64,000 nt of DNA. Source: Paramagnetospirillum kuznetsovii (GTDB taxonomy: Bacteria > Pseudomonadota > Alphaproteobacteria > Rhodospirillales > Magnetospirillaceae). The notes under the pieces are model-generated. The model made no database searches, was not told the origin of the DNA, and was given only the letters and a program-made list of their open reading frames with translations. The stretch covers positions 1 to 64,000 of the forward strand of contig NZ_PGTO01000005.1 in the NCBI RefSeq assembly GCF_003284725.1, written 5' to 3'. Both the position numbers and the translations under genes were made by a program. Positions 42,394 to 52,364 of the stretch are shown piece by piece. Within the stretch, counting starts at the first letter, position 1; every line of letters begins with the position of its first letter.

Positions 42394-43911
42394 TCAGAAT
42401 CCCGGCTCTTCGTAATGGCCCTGGGCCGCCAGATTTCCGAATTTGGTGTACTCGCCCTGGAACGACAGCCGCACCGTGCCCACCGGGCCGTGACGCTGCT
42501 TGGCGATGATGACCTCGGCGGTGTTCCACACCTCCTCGCAGCGTTGCTGCCATTTGGAGTGGCGTTCGTTGAACTTCTCCTGGGCTTCCTCCGGGCGCTG
42601 ACCCGGCTCGGCGCGTTCCAGATAGTACTGTTCGCGAAACACGAACATCACCACGTCGGCGTCTTGCTCGATGGAGCCGGATTCACGCAGGTCCGATAGC
42701 TGCGGCCGCTTGTCTTCGCGCTGTTCCACCGCGCGAGACAACTGGGACAGCGCGATCACCGGCACCGACAGCTCCTTGGCCAGCGCCTTGAGGCCGCGGG
42801 TGATCTCGGAGACTTCCTGGACGCGGTTTTCCGAATTGGAGGATGAACCGCGCAGCAATTGCAGGTAATCGATGATGATCAGGTTCAGCCCGTGCTGGCG
42901 TTGCAGCCGCCGCGCCCGGGTGCGCACCGCCGAGATGGACAGCGCCGGAGTATCGTCGATGAACAGCGGCAGCCGATGGAGGTTCTGGGCGGCGCTCACC
43001 AGTTTTTCGAATTCCTCATTGGACAATTCGCCCTGACGAATCTTATGGCTGGCGATCTCGGCCTGCTCGGCCAGGATGCGGGTCGCCAGTTGCTCCGATG
43101 ACATTTCCAGCGAGAAAAAGGCGGTGATCGCCCCATCCACCGTCTTCTTGCGCCCCAGCGTGTCGATCTCTTCCTTGTGCGCATAGGCGGCGTTGAAGGC
43201 GATGTTGGTGGCCAGCGCCGTCTTGCCCATGGAAGGGCGCCCGGCCAGGATCAGCAGATCGGATTCATGCAAGCCGCCCAGCTTGCCGTCCATGTCGATC
43301 AGGCCGGTGGGCACGCCCGACAGTTTGCCTTCGCGCTTGTGGGCGGCCTCGGCGTTGACGACGGCGCTGATCAAGACGCTCTTGAAGTCCTCGAAGCCGC
43401 CCTCGGTCTGGCCGGTGGTGGCGAGGTCGTAGAGCTTGGCCTCGGCGCTGCCGATCTGATCCATGGCGGTGGAATCCAGATCGGGGGCGAAGGCGGTGTT
43501 GACCAGATCCTCGCCCAGGCCGATCAGTTCGCGCCGCAGATGCAGGTCGAACACCAGCTTGCCGTAATCCTCGGCATTGATCACCGAGACCACCGAATTG
43601 GCCAATTGCGCCAGATAGGGGGTGCCGCCGATCTCGGCCAATCCGCCGTCGCCCTCGAACACCGTCTTCAACGTCACCGGATTGGCCATCTGGCCGCGTT
43701 CGATCAGCTTGCCGCAGGCGGCGAAGATGCGGCCGTGCACCGGGTCGGCGAAATGCTCGGGCCGCAGGAATTCCGAGACCTTCTCATAGGCGCGGTTGGA
43801 CAGCAGGATGGCGCCCAGCAGCGCCTGTTCCGCCTCGAAATTATGGGGCGGAACGCGAAAGCCGAGGCCTTGGTCGGGGCCGGGCGCCGTCTGGGGAGGT
43901 TGGGAATTCAT
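42394..43911 (-). CDS. dnaB: Replicative DNA helicase DnaB
   Basis: 505 residues. The N-terminal domain (RVPPHNFEAEQALLGAILLS) contacts primase; the RecA-like domain has Walker A LAGRPSMGKTALA, GAITAFFSLEMSSEQL, NLIIIDYLQLLRG and QLSRAVEQREDKRPQLSDLRESGSIEQDAD. Full length, with no intein. Confidence 0.95.
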   Translation of the reverse strand: MNSQPPQTAPGPDQGLGFRVPPHNFEAEQALLGAILLSNRAYEKVSEFLRPEHFADPVHGRIFAACGKLIERGQMANPVTLKTVFEGDGGLAEIGGTPYLAQLANSVVSVINAEDYGKLVFDLHLRRELIGLGEDLVNTAFAPDLDSTAMDQIGSAEAKLYDLATTGQTEGGFEDFKSVLISAVVNAEAAHKREGKLSGVPTGLIDMDGKLGGLHESDLLILAGRPSMGKTALATNIAFNAAYAHKEEIDTLGRKKTVDGAITAFFSLEMSSEQLATRILAEQAEIASHKIRQGELSNEEFEKLVSAAQNLHRLPLFIDDTPALSISAVRTRARRLQRQHGLNLIIIDYLQLLRGSSSNSENRVQEVSEITRGLKALAKELSVPVIALSQLSRAVEQREDKRPQLSDLRESGSIEQDADVVMFVFREQYYLERAEPGQRPEEAQEKFNERHSKWQQRCEEVWNTAEVIIAKQRHGPVGTVRLSFQGEYTKFGNLAAQGHYEEPGF

Positions 43912-43990
43912 GACCGCGGGAGACTAGCAGAGGCAGCCCGAATCGGGCAGCGACTATCTTATCCACAGCCTGTGGAACGTGGGGATGACA

Positions 43991-44060
43991 GGGCGGGCGG
44001 GACGCCCGCGCTCCCCGAGAATGGCGGCACGTTTTGGAGCGAGGGCGTCTCGCCCGCATA
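43991..44060. repeat. Inverted pair of REP-like elements
   Basis: One copy at 43991-44014 (GGGCGGGCGGGACGCCCGCG then CTCC) and one in the opposite sense at 44036-44060 (GGAGCGAGGGCGTCTCGCCC then GCATA), 21 bases apart, between dnaB and the rplI terminator. Confidence 0.7.
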
Positions 44061-44070
44061 AGGCAACGAA

Positions 44071-44103
44071 AACGGCGGCCGGACCAATCGTCCGACCGCC
44101 GTT
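44071..44103 (-). terminator. Intrinsic terminator of the rpsF-rplI operon
   Basis: Fourteen-base arms (AACGGCGGCCGGAC / GTCCGACCGCCGTT, one mismatch) around a short loop, with T-rich TTTTCGTT on the minus strand. It lies 22 bases after the rplI stop. Confidence 0.75.
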
Positions 44104-44125
44104 TCGAACTGGTGAAGCGCCAGGA

Positions 44126-44692
44126 TTACTCCTGGGCGGCCTCTTCGGCTTCCTCGACCACGTCCTCGACCTCGGCCGGGGCTTCCTCGGCCTCGACGGG
44201 GGCGGCGTTGGCGGCGGCAGCCGCGGCGGCGGCGCGCTCGGCCTCTTCCTGCGAGCGGGCGACGTTGACGGTCACGGTCACGGCCACTTCGGGGTGGAGC
44301 GAGACACGGACGGCGTAGCTGCCCAGGGTCTTGATCGGGTTGTCCAGATTGACCTGACGACGCTCGACGGTGTAGCCGCCGGCCTTGATGGCGTCGGCGA
44401 CGTCCTTGCCGGACACCGAACCGTAAAGCTGGCCGCTCTCGCCCGCCTGGCGGACCATCAGGACGGACAGGCCGTCCATCTTGGCGGCGACGGCCTGGGC
44501 CTCGTCGCGGCGCTTCAGGTTGGCGGCTTCAAGCTGAGCCCGCTGCTTTTCGAAGAAGGCGAGGTTCTCCTTGGAGGAGCGCAGCGCCTTCTTCTGGGGC
44601 AGCAGGAAATTGCGGGCGAAACCGGGCTTGACGTTGACCACGTCGCCCATCTGGCCCAGCTTCTCGATCCTCTCGAGCAGAATAACTTCCAT
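44126..44692 (-). CDS. rplI: 50S ribosomal protein L9
   Basis: 188 residues. N-terminal [32 protein letters not shown] is the L9 signature; the C-terminal domain ([20 protein letters not shown]) follows, and an Ala/Glu-rich tail of about 40 residues is typical of alphaproteobacteria. Confidence 0.95.
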   Translation of the reverse strand: MEVILLERIEKLGQMGDVVNVKPGFARNFLLPQKKALRSSKENLAFFEKQRAQLEAANLKRRDEAQAVAAKMDGLSVLMVRQAGESGQLYGSVSGKDVADAIKAGGYTVERRQVNLDNPIKTLGSYAVRVSLHPEVAVTVTVNVARSQEEAERAAAAAAAANAAPVEAEEAPAEVEDVVEEAEEAAQE

Positions 44693-44693
44693 C

Positions 44694-45647
44694 TTAATCC
44701 TCCTTTCCGCCGCCGCTCTCGGCGGTGCGGCGGAATCGCGTCACGAACCTAGCCAGTCCCAGGCCCGCCACGGGAAAGATCGCCCATGCCGAGGCCAAGA
44801 ACAAAACCCCATATGTCACCGCGAGAAGAAGCCTCGCGTTGGGTCGCCGCGCGACCCACTCATGCATCACCGCCAGCCCCAGCAGGACGAACGGCACCAC
44901 CGTCACCACCGCCATGTTGCGGGCGAGATAGCCGAGGTCTCCCTCCACCATCGCACCCACCGCCAAGGCGGTCGGCAGAGCCACGCCCAGCCAAAGCGGA
45001 AGCTCGAGCTCCCGATAGGCCGGTGTCGGCCTTTGGCTTTTACCCAGCCGCGCCAGGAAACCCTGGGCGAGGGTGGCGTTGACCACCGCCATTATCAACC
45101 ACGATCCGGCCACCATCGCCGGGAAGAAGGGAACCCACCAGCCGATGGCGGCGTGCCGCTGCTCGACGGTAAGCGAGGGAGCCAGAAGCGTGAAGGTCCG
45201 CCCGACGGCGTCGCTCACCCAGTCCTGAATCCCGACCAACTCCCCGCTGTCCGTCTGTCCCGGCACGAAGGCCGCGCCGATCAGGATCAGCGCCAACCCC
45301 ATGCCGGTCAGCCAAGCCAGCACCAGCCCGGGCGGATACCATTCGACGCTTCCATCGGCATTACCGCGCCACAGAAGCGACTGGCGGACCACCACCAGGG
45401 CCGGTAACACCGCCGTGATGGCGAAGGGAAGCGAGGCGATACCTCCGACACCCAACGCCACGGCGGCCATTGCGGCCGAACCCGCCACCAGCGCCGCCGT
45501 CGTTCCCCGGTTCAGTCCCGCCATCATCAACGGCAGGGGAGCCAGGTAGGACAACAGCATGCCGACGGCAATACCCTTAGCCAGCGCCAGAAACAGAACC
45601 GAAGAAAGCAGTCCCGCCGCCAGCGATATGCCAATCGACCCGGTCAC
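44694..45647 (-). CDS. DUF2232-family membrane protein
   Basis: 317 residues with about eight hydrophobic helices ([80 protein letters not shown]). Its position between rpsR and rplI is conserved in alphaproteobacteria. Function unknown. Confidence 0.85.
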   Translation of the reverse strand: MTGSIGISLAAGLLSSVLFLALAKGIAVGMLLSYLAPLPLMMAGLNRGTTAALVAGSAAMAAVALGVGGIASLPFAITAVLPALVVVRQSLLWRGNADGSVEWYPPGLVLAWLTGMGLALILIGAAFVPGQTDSGELVGIQDWVSDAVGRTFTLLAPSLTVEQRHAAIGWWVPFFPAMVAGSWLIMAVVNATLAQGFLARLGKSQRPTPAYRELELPLWLGVALPTALAVGAMVEGDLGYLARNMAVVTVVPFVLLGLAVMHEWVARRPNARLLLAVTYGVLFLASAWAIFPVAGLGLARFVTRFRRTAESGGGKED

Positions 45648-45669
45648 GGCGACCCGGCCGGTCGTCGGC

Positions 45670-45951
45670 TCACTTCACCACGTAGGGCAGCAGACCCAGG
45701 AAGCGGGCGCGCTTGATGGCCTGGGCCAATTCGCGCTGCTTCTTGGCCGACACCGCGGTGATGCGCGACGGCACGATCTTGCCGCGCTCGGAGATGAACC
45801 GGCTCAGCAGCTTGGTGTCCTTGTAGTCGATCTTCGGCGCGCCTTCGCCCGTGAACGGGCAGGTCTTGCGGCGGCGGAAGAAGGGACGGCGCTGACCACC
45901 GGCGGCGGCGGCACCCGGACGCGGACGTTCGTTGTTCATGTCCTCGGACAT
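45670..45951 (-). CDS. rpsR: 30S ribosomal protein S18
   Basis: 93 residues. S18 motifs: [60 protein letters not shown]. Its ATG shares one base with the rpsF stop. Confidence 0.95.
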   Translation of the reverse strand: MSEDMNNERPRPGAAAAGGQRRPFFRRRKTCPFTGEGAPKIDYKDTKLLSRFISERGKIVPSRITAVSAKKQRELAQAIKRARFLGLLPYVVK

Positions 45952-46376
45952 TATTCGCCTCCTTCCATACGGTCACGACGCGGACGGTCGCCACGGTCCT
46001 CGCGGCGGGGACGATCCTCGCCATCGCCACGGCGCGGACGCTCGTCACGGCTGTTCTTGGACTGCATCATGGCCGACGGACCTTCCTCCAGTTCCTCGAC
46101 GCGCAGCGTCAGGGTGCGGAGAACGTCTTCGTTGATGGACATCTGGCGCTCCATCTCCTTCACCGCCGCCGAGGGGGCGTCGATGTTGAGAAGGACATAA
46201 TGGCCCTTGCGATTCTTCTTGACCCGATAGGCGATGTTGCGCAGGCCCCAATACTCGGTCTTGGAGACGGCACCGCCACCCTGGGTGATGATGTTGGTCA
46301 TATCGGCGGTCAGGGTTTCCACCTGCTGGGCGGAAATGTCCTGGCGCGCGATGAACACGCATTCGTACAACGACAT
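45951..46376 (-). CDS. rpsF: 30S ribosomal protein S6
   Basis: 141 residues from the ATG at 46376. [20 protein letters not shown] start, [20 protein letters not shown] core and a long Arg/Asp/Glu-rich tail. First gene of the rpsF-rpsR-DUF2232-rplI operon. Confidence 0.95.
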   Translation of the reverse strand: MSLYECVFIARQDISAQQVETLTADMTNIITQGGGAVSKTEYWGLRNIAYRVKKNRKGHYVLLNIDAPSAAVKEMERQMSINEDVLRTLTLRVEELEEGPSAMMQSKNSRDERPRRGDGEDRPRREDRGDRPRRDRMEGGE

Positions 46377-46545
46377 ATGAAAAACCCCTTTTGGCTTTTC
46401 TCTTCCCATTCGTCCCCAATGGACAAACGAGCATAGCCGGCTCCTCCATCGGAGGGACGGCAAGGGTTGGAAGCGGCGCACTATACACGGATCGTCTTTG
46501 GGCGCAACGAATTTTGAGCGCTGGACTTGATGTTGGCGGGGTACC

Positions 46546-46569
46546 TCTATATAATATTCGTTATATAGA
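46546..46569 (+). promoter_or_regulatory. Perfect palindromic operator of the toxin-antitoxin pair
   Basis: TCTATATAA and TTATATAGA around six bases: a perfect 9+9 inverted repeat ending 13 bases before the antitoxin ATG and overlapping TATAAT-like sequence. Expected binding site for autoregulation by the AbrB-type antitoxin/Doc complex. Confidence 0.75.
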
Positions 46570-46582
46570 AAGGGAGTTGGGC

Positions 46583-46810
46583 ATGCTTGCGTTCAAGGTC
46601 ACCACAGTTGGTTCCTCGGCGGGATTCATTCTTCCCAAGGAAGCGATGGCCAAACTGAGAATTCAGAAGGGCGATACCGTATATCTGACTGAGGCTCCGG
46701 GCGGCGGCTATCGCCTGACCCCCTGCAATCCGGACTTCGACCGCCAAATGGCCTTGGCCGAAGAGATCATGCATGACGATCGCGATATTTTGCGAGCCTT
46801 GGCCAAGTGA
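46583..46810 (+). CDS. AbrB/MazE-type antitoxin
   Basis: 75 residues from the ATG at 46583 (AGGGAG upstream). Swapped-hairpin DNA-binding fold: [36 protein letters not shown] (split here between VTT and TEAPGG by strands), followed by an acidic C-terminal helix that would clamp the toxin. The stop overlaps the doc start (GTGA). Confidence 0.87.
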   Translation: MLAFKVTTVGSSAGFILPKEAMAKLRIQKGDTVYLTEAPGGGYRLTPCNPDFDRQMALAEEIMHDDRDILRALAK

Positions 46811-47190
46811 ACTCGGATGTCGTTTGGCGTTGGATCGGCCTCGACGTGGTTCTTTCCATCCATGATCGGCAACTCGCCGAGCATGGCGGCCTTGATGGGG
46901 TGCGCGATATTGGCGCAGTTGAATCGGCCTTGGCGCGGCCGCTGAATCTGGTTGCCTATGGTCAGCCGGACTTGGCGGCGGCTTATGCATACGGCCTCGC
47001 CCGTGTTCATGGTTTCGCCGATGGCAATAAGCGTACCGCCTGGATTATCAGCCGCCTTTTCCTGGCCGACCATGGTGTTCGGCTGCGGTTCGATCCCGTG
47101 GACGCTGTCCGGACCATGGAGGGTGTTGCGGCAGGAATTGTCTCCGAAGCAGACCTCGCCACATGGTTCCGCCAACGAATGGAGCGGTAG
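46807..47190 (+). CDS. doc: Doc (Fic-family) toxin
   Basis: 127 residues from a GTG. The Doc motif is HGFADGNKRTA, where the family has HxFx(D/N)(A/G)NKR; IHDRQLAEHGGLDGVRD precedes it. Doc phosphorylates EF-Tu, stopping translation. Paired here with a MazE-like rather than a Phd antitoxin, a combination seen in other alphaproteobacteria. Confidence 0.9.
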   Translation: MNSDVVWRWIGLDVVLSIHDRQLAEHGGLDGVRDIGAVESALARPLNLVAYGQPDLAAAYAYGLARVHGFADGNKRTAWIISRLFLADHGVRLRFDPVDAVRTMEGVAAGIVSEADLATWFRQRMER

Positions 47191-47303
47191 GGTGGGATTG
47201 TCATACTTGACCATTGCGGTAGCGCTAGGACCACTCCTCCCTTGACACCGCCCCTCCGTTTGCCTTTCCTCTCGGCCAATCAATGTCCAGAGGAGCCCGA
47301 TCC

Positions 47304-48245
47304 ATGACCCGCGCGTTCGTCTTCCCCGGCCAGGGATCGCAGGCCATCGGCATGGGCCGCGACCTCGCCGAGGCCTTTCCCGTCGCCCGCCAACTGTTCC
47401 AAGAGGTGGACGACGCCTTGTCGCAGAAGCTGTCGGCGCTGATGTTCGAGGGGCCGGAAGACCAACTGACCCTGACCGAGAACGCCCAGCCCGCCCTGAT
47501 GGCCATGTCGCTGGCGGTGGTCCGGGTGCTGGAAAGAGAGGGCAAGATCGATCTGGCCAAGCACGCCGCCTTCGTCGCCGGTCATTCGCTGGGCGAGTAT
47601 TCCGCCCTGGCGGCCGCTGGCACCTTCACGGTGGCCGACACCGCCCGCCTGTTGAAGATTCGCGGCCAGGCCATGCAGAAGGCGGTGCCGGTCGGTGTGG
47701 GCGCCATGGCGGCGCTGCTGGGCTCGGAACTGGAGCAGGCCAAGGAAATCGCCGCCGAGGCTGCGCAAGGCGAGGTCTGCGAGGCGGCCAACGACAACGG
47801 CGGCTCGCAGGTGGTGCTGTCCGGGCACAAGACCGCCGTGGACCGCGCCATCAAGATCGCCGCCGAGAAGGGCATCAAGCGCGCCATTCCGCTCCCCGTC
47901 TCCGCCCCCTTCCATTGCGCCCTGATGCAGCCCGCCGCCGACGCCATGGCCGAGGCCCTGGCCAAGGTCGCCATGACCCATCCGCGCCTGCCCCTGGTGG
48001 CCAATGTGACGGCCAGCCGCGTCACCGATCCCGCCGACATCCGCGATCTGCTGGTGCGCCAGGTAACCGGCACCGTGCGCTGGCGCGAAAGCGTCCTTTA
48101 TATGAAGGCGCAGGGTGTCGCTACCCTGGTGGAACTGGGCGCGGGCAAGGTGCTGGGCGGCTTGGCCAAGCGCATCGACAAGGAGCTGACCGGCTCCTCC
48201 ATCGGCGCGCCCGCCGATATCGACGCGTTCTTGAAGAGTCTTTAG
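47304..48245 (+). CDS. fabD: Malonyl CoA-acyl carrier protein transacylase
   Basis: 313 residues from the ATG at 47304 (AGAGGAG upstream). FVFPGQGSQAIGMG, AGHSLGEYSALAA with the nucleophilic serine, and SAPFHCALM with the active histidine. Loads malonyl onto ACP. Starts the fab cluster; a TTGACA element at 47242 may belong to its promoter. Confidence 0.95.
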   Translation: MTRAFVFPGQGSQAIGMGRDLAEAFPVARQLFQEVDDALSQKLSALMFEGPEDQLTLTENAQPALMAMSLAVVRVLEREGKIDLAKHAAFVAGHSLGEYSALAAAGTFTVADTARLLKIRGQAMQKAVPVGVGAMAALLGSELEQAKEIAAEAAQGEVCEAANDNGGSQVVLSGHKTAVDRAIKIAAEKGIKRAIPLPVSAPFHCALMQPAADAMAEALAKVAMTHPRLPLVANVTASRVTDPADIRDLLVRQVTGTVRWRESVLYMKAQGVATLVELGAGKVLGGLAKRIDKELTGSSIGAPADIDAFLKSL

Positions 48246-48374
48246 ATGGTCCCTCAGTCGCCGGGCGCGCGCCTCCGCGCGCTTGGCTTTCGCGGCACGA
48301 GCCGCGCCGGCCCTTGGCCGCAACTCCTCGCCAATGACGGTGTCATTGGTTCGTCGATTTAGGGAGAGAGTTTC

Positions 48375-49112
48375 ATGTTCGACCTTTCCGGCAAGACCGC
48401 GCTGGTGACCGGCGCTTCCGGGGCCATCGGCGGCGCCATCGCCAAGGCGCTGCACGCCCAAGGCGCCACCGTGGGCCTGCACGGCACCCGCAAGGAGGCG
48501 CTGGACGCCCTGGCCGCCGAGCTGGGCGAGCGCGTCCACGTCCTGCCCGCCAATCTGGGTGATCCGGCGGCCGTGGAGCAATTGGCCAAGGATGCCGAGG
48601 CCGCCCTGGGCAGCATCGATATCCTGGTCAACAATGCGGGCGTGACCAAGGATGGTCTGGTGCTGCGCATGAAGGACGAGGATTGGGCCACCGTGCTCGA
48701 CGTCAACCTGACCGCCGCCTTCCGTCTGTCGCGGGCCGCCGTGAAGGGGCAGATGAAGCGCCGCTGGGGCCGCATCATCAATATCACCTCCGTCGTCGGC
48801 GTCACCGGCAATCCGGGGCAGGTCAACTACGCCGCCTCCAAGGCCGGCATGATCGGCATGAGCAAGGCGCTGGCCCAGGAAGTGGCCAGCCGCAACATCA
48901 CCGTCAACTGCATCGCGCCGGGCTTCATCAGTTCCGCCATGACCGACGTGCTGTCCGACGACCAGAAAGCCAAGCTGAATGGCGGCATTCCCGCCGGGCG
49001 CATGGGCGAGGCGGTGGAAATCGCCGCCGCCGCCGTTTATCTGGCCTCGACAGAGGCCGCCTATGTCACTGGCCAGACCCTGCACGTCAATGGCGGCATG
49101 GCCATGATATAA
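48375..49112 (+). CDS. fabG: 3-oxoacyl-ACP reductase
   Basis: 245 residues. [77 protein letters not shown]: all FabG hallmarks including the catalytic S-Y-K. NADPH-dependent step of fatty-acid elongation. GGGAGAG precedes the ATG. Confidence 0.95.
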   Translation: MFDLSGKTALVTGASGAIGGAIAKALHAQGATVGLHGTRKEALDALAAELGERVHVLPANLGDPAAVEQLAKDAEAALGSIDILVNNAGVTKDGLVLRMKDEDWATVLDVNLTAAFRLSRAAVKGQMKRRWGRIINITSVVGVTGNPGQVNYAASKAGMIGMSKALAQEVASRNITVNCIAPGFISSAMTDVLSDDQKAKLNGGIPAGRMGEAVEIAAAAVYLASTEAAYVTGQTLHVNGGMAMI

Positions 49113-49251
49113 AGCCGGTCCGAAAGAGGGTGCCGAGGCTGGTAATGCGAAAAAAAGTATGCTAGGTAACGGCACTTTCCGCCTGTCAGGGGGGCACAGC
49201 CTTTCGGGCGCGGACTTTGTTTCTATCGCCGAGACTTCCGAGGAATCGCAA

Positions 49252-49485
49252 ATGAGTGACGTGGCTGAACGGGTTAAGAAGATCGTCGTCGAGCATCTGG
49301 GCGTCGAAGAGTCCAAGGTGACCGAGAACGCCAGCTTCATCGACGACCTGGGCGCCGACAGCCTCGACACCGTCGAGCTGGTGATGGCCTTCGAGGAAGA
49401 GTTCTCTGTCGAGATCCCCGACGATGCGGCGGAAAAGATCTTGACGGTGAAGGACGCCATCGACTTCATCACGAAGAATTCCTAA
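49252..49485 (+). CDS. acpP: Acyl carrier protein
   Basis: 77 residues, acidic. The phosphopantetheine serine lies in [20 protein letters not shown]. Carrier of growing acyl chains. Followed by an intrinsic terminator. Confidence 0.96.
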   Translation: MSDVAERVKKIVVEHLGVEESKVTENASFIDDLGADSLDTVELVMAFEEEFSVEIPDDAAEKILTVKDAIDFITKNS

Positions 49486-49495
49486 GTGGAATGAT

Positions 49496-49527
49496 GCGTC
49501 GGGCCGCCAAGCGGTCCGACGCTTCTT
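49496..49527 (+). terminator. Intrinsic terminator after acpP
   Basis: GCGTCGGGCCGC pairs with GCGGTCCGACGC (one G-U) around CAA, followed by TTCTTC. It probably reduces read-through from abundant acpP into fabF. Confidence 0.75.
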
Positions 49528-49560
49528 CGCTTCCCAGACACTTCCGAAAGCCAGGGTTTC

Positions 49561-50820
49561 ATGAGACGTGTCGTCGTCACCGGCCTCGGCCTAGTCACTC
49601 CGCTCGGCAACGGGGTGAAGACCAATTGGGAACGCCTGTTGGCATCCCAGTCGGGCATTCGCCGCATCGATACCTTCGATGTTTCCGACCTTCCCGCTCA
49701 AATCGCCGGTATCGTGCCGCGCGGTACCAATCCGGGTGAACTGGATCTGGACGCCGTGGCATCCGCCAAGGATCGCCGCCGCATGGACGATTTCATCGTC
49801 TATGGCCTCGCCGCCGCCATGGAAGCGGTGGAGGATTCCGGATGGAAGCCTCAGGATGACGAGGGCCAGGAGCGGACCGGTGTCATGATCGGGTCGGGCA
49901 TCGGTGGACTTCCCAATATCGCCGATGGTGCGCTGACCTTGGAGAAATCCGGGCCGCGCCGCATCAGCCCCTTCTTCATTCCCGCCGCCCTGATCAATCT
50001 GGTCTCGGGTCACGTTTCCATCCGCTACGGCTTCAAGGGGCCGAACCATGCGGTGGTCACGGCCTGCGCCACCGGGGCGCACGCCATCGGCGACGCGGCG
50101 CGCATCATCCAGTTCGATGATGCCGACGTGATGATCGCGGGCGGTGCCGAGGCTGCGGTTCATCGCCTGGGCATGGCAGGCTTCTCCGCCGCCAAGGCCT
50201 TGTCCACCGCTTTCAACGATGCTCCCACCAAGGGCTCGCGCCCTTGGGACAAGGACCGCGACGGCTTCGTCATGGGCGAGGGCGCCGGTATCGTCGTCCT
50301 CGAAGAGCTTGAGCACGCCAAGAAGCGCGGCGCCAAGATCTATGGCGAGATCATCGGCTATGGCATGTCCGGCGACGCCCACCACATCACCGCTCCGGCG
50401 GCGGACGGCAATGGCGGTTTCCGCGCCATGACCGCCGCCATCAAGCGGGCCGGTGTCGCGTTGGAGGATATCGACTACATCAACGCCCATGGTACCTCGA
50501 CCCCGCTGGGCGACGAGATCGAACTGGGCGCGGTGAAGCGTCTGTTCAAGGATCACGCGTACAAGCTGTCCATGTCGTCCACCAAGTCGGCCATCGGCCA
50601 TCTGTTGGGCGCCGCCGGTGCGGCCGAGGCCATTTACTCGCTGTTGGCCATGCGTGACCAGATCGTTCCGCCCACCCTCAACCTGGACAACCCGTCCGAC
50701 GGTTGCGACATCGATCTGGTGCCTCACAAGGCCAAGGAACGCGAAGTCAAGGTGGTGCTGTCCAACTCGTTCGGGTTCGGCGGCACCAACGCCTCGCTGA
50801 TCTTCAAGTCCGCCCCGTAG
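49561..50820 (+). CDS. fabF: 3-oxoacyl-ACP synthase II
   Basis: 419 residues. Catalytic triad in context: cysteine in VVTACATGAHAIGDA, histidines in NAHGTSTPLGD and KSAIGHLLGAAGA; the C terminus VVLSNSFGFGGTNASL is typical. Condensing enzyme of fatty-acid elongation. Confidence 0.95.
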   Translation: MRRVVVTGLGLVTPLGNGVKTNWERLLASQSGIRRIDTFDVSDLPAQIAGIVPRGTNPGELDLDAVASAKDRRRMDDFIVYGLAAAMEAVEDSGWKPQDDEGQERTGVMIGSGIGGLPNIADGALTLEKSGPRRISPFFIPAALINLVSGHVSIRYGFKGPNHAVVTACATGAHAIGDAARIIQFDDADVMIAGGAEAAVHRLGMAGFSAAKALSTAFNDAPTKGSRPWDKDRDGFVMGEGAGIVVLEELEHAKKRGAKIYGEIIGYGMSGDAHHITAPAADGNGGFRAMTAAIKRAGVALEDIDYINAHGTSTPLGDEIELGAVKRLFKDHAYKLSMSSTKSAIGHLLGAAGAAEAIYSLLAMRDQIVPPTLNLDNPSDGCDIDLVPHKAKEREVKVVLSNSFGFGGTNASLIFKSAP

Positions 50821-50842
50821 GGGGGCTTGATCATGATAATGG

Positions 50843-50877
50843 AAAGGCCTCCGTGCACGGCATGGGGGCCTTTCGCA
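50843..50877 (+). terminator. Hairpin after fabF
   Basis: AAAGGCCTCC pairs with GGGGGCCTTT around 11 bases, followed by CGCATG. A good stem but only a short T-run inside the arm; a probable terminator or transcript stabiliser just before mltG. Confidence 0.6.
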
Positions 50878-50891
50878 TGTTCGGGGGATGC

Positions 50892-51887
50892 ATGAAGACA
50901 ACGGTGATCAAAGTCGTGGCGGCTGTCTTGGTCGTCATTCTCCTGGTGGGCGGCGGACTGGCCTGGGAGGGCCATAAGCGCTTTGTCCGGCCGGGGCCTT
51001 CGACCCAACCCGTCACGATGATCATTCCCAAAGGTTCGGGCACCGAACTGGTGGGCCACTCCTTGGAGGCGGCGGGCGTGGTTTCCAGCGGGCTGGTGTT
51101 TTCCCTGGGCGTGAAACTGCGTCACGCCACGCTGAAGGCCGGTGAATACCTCTTTCCCGCCGGTGTCTCGGCGGAAGAGGCCATGCGGATCATCGCCGAC
51201 GGCAAGGTGGTGATTCACAAGCTGACCGTCGCCGAGGGCCTGACGGTCCGCCAAGTGTTGGATATGGTCAAGGAGGCGGACTTCCTGGCCGGTCCCGTCA
51301 CCCGCAAGATTTCGGAAGGCTGGCTGCTGCCCGAGACCTGGCATATGACCCGCGACGAAACCCGTGACGAGGTGTTGGCCCGCATGGAAAAAGCCATGCG
51401 CCAGACGGTTGATGTTCTGTGGATGGCGCGTGCCCCCGGCCTGCCGCTGAGAAGCAAGGAAGAGGCCCTTATCCTGGCCTCCATGGTCGAACGCGAGACG
51501 GGCGTCGACCGTGAACGTGCCCGTGTCGCGGCGGTGTTCTACAACCGCATGGCCAAGCACATGCGGTTCCAGTCCGATCCCACCGTCATCTATGGCCTGT
51601 CCGACGGCATGGGGGAACTGGACCGGGGCCTGACCCGCGACGACCTGATGACCAAGCACGCCTGGAATACTTATGTGATCGACGGGTTGCCCGCCACGCC
51701 CATCGCCAATCCGGGGCGCGCCTCGCTGGAAGCGGTGCTGCACCCGGCCAAGAGCGACGACCTCTATTTCGTCGCCGATGGAACCGGCGGCCACGCCTTC
51801 GCCCGTACCCTGGACGAGCACAACGCCAATGTCGCCAATTGGCGCAAGATCGAGAAGGCGGGGAAGGGGGGGGAGGCACGCCCCTAA
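50892..51887 (+). CDS. mltG: Endolytic transglycosylase MltG
   Basis: 331 residues. One N-terminal membrane helix (VVAAVLVVILLVGGGLAW), a LysM-like region, and the YceG domain with the catalytic glutamate in ALILASMVERETGV, then RFQSDPTVIYGL, NTYVIDGLPATPIANPG and FVADGTGGHAFA. Cuts nascent glycan strands. Its link to the fab cluster is conserved. Confidence 0.94.
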   Translation: MKTTVIKVVAAVLVVILLVGGGLAWEGHKRFVRPGPSTQPVTMIIPKGSGTELVGHSLEAAGVVSSGLVFSLGVKLRHATLKAGEYLFPAGVSAEEAMRIIADGKVVIHKLTVAEGLTVRQVLDMVKEADFLAGPVTRKISEGWLLPETWHMTRDETRDEVLARMEKAMRQTVDVLWMARAPGLPLRSKEEALILASMVERETGVDRERARVAAVFYNRMAKHMRFQSDPTVIYGLSDGMGELDRGLTRDDLMTKHAWNTYVIDGLPATPIANPGRASLEAVLHPAKSDDLYFVADGTGGHAFARTLDEHNANVANWRKIEKAGKGGEARP

Positions 51888-52074
51888 ATCCGATGGGCAT
51901 CGCTTTCGCGAGCATTCATACCAAGCCCCGATGAGTCCTGCTCATCGAGCTTCGATAACTGGCCCAAGGCTTCGCCGATAATTTCGAACTTTCTCTCCAC
52001 CGCCGGAAAAGCCGCACCGGTAGGCACATACAGCCGATGACACGCGCCCCCGGAGCCATCCGGGACACCGACGG

Positions 52075-52278
52075 TCAGTCGAATGCACAGCCGGGTTTCA
52101 ATCCAATACGCTTCAAGATGATGGCCAGGGGGCAAAAGCCACTGAAGGACGCCTGAAGAAGGTTCAGGCCGACAAAGCCGGTGAACCACAGCCAATTCAA
52201 GCTATGGACCTGGGACAGCCCCAGGCTGAGCAGGATCATGGTTCCGGCGAAAGCCATCACGGTGCGGTCGATGGTCAT
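52075..52278 (-). CDS. DUF2892 (YgaP-type) inner-membrane protein
   Basis: 67 residues, two membrane helices: [19 protein letters not shown] and [20 protein letters not shown], then [15 protein letters not shown], the DUF2892 pattern. Often linked with sulfur or metal handling. Divergent from the efflux operon. Confidence 0.85.
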   Translation of the reverse strand: MTIDRTVMAFAGTMILLSLGLSQVHSLNWLWFTGFVGLNLLQASFSGFCPLAIILKRIGLKPGCAFD

Positions 52279-52308
52279 GGCAAGCTTCCTTCTTGGAAAC
52301 GGGTCTTG

Positions 52309-52333
52309 TATAATTAGATAACGCTAATATAAT
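52309..52333 (+). promoter_or_regulatory. Divergent AT-rich promoter region of the efflux operon
   Basis: Two TATAAT boxes (52309 and 52328) and an imperfect palindrome with ATTAG/CTAAT arms around six bases. It could serve both the efflux operon and the DUF2892 gene and might bind an ArsR- or similar-type regulator encoded elsewhere. Confidence 0.45.
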
Positions 52334-52364
52334 GATCGCCACGCAGCCGTCAAGGTTTACCGCC

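Noticed and set aside
47280..49472. 730-codon open frame on the minus strand across fabD and fabG
   Set aside because: It is the shadow of GC-rich coding sequence: repetitive Gly/His/Gln/Asp composition, no domain, and real fab genes with clear motifs on the other strand.
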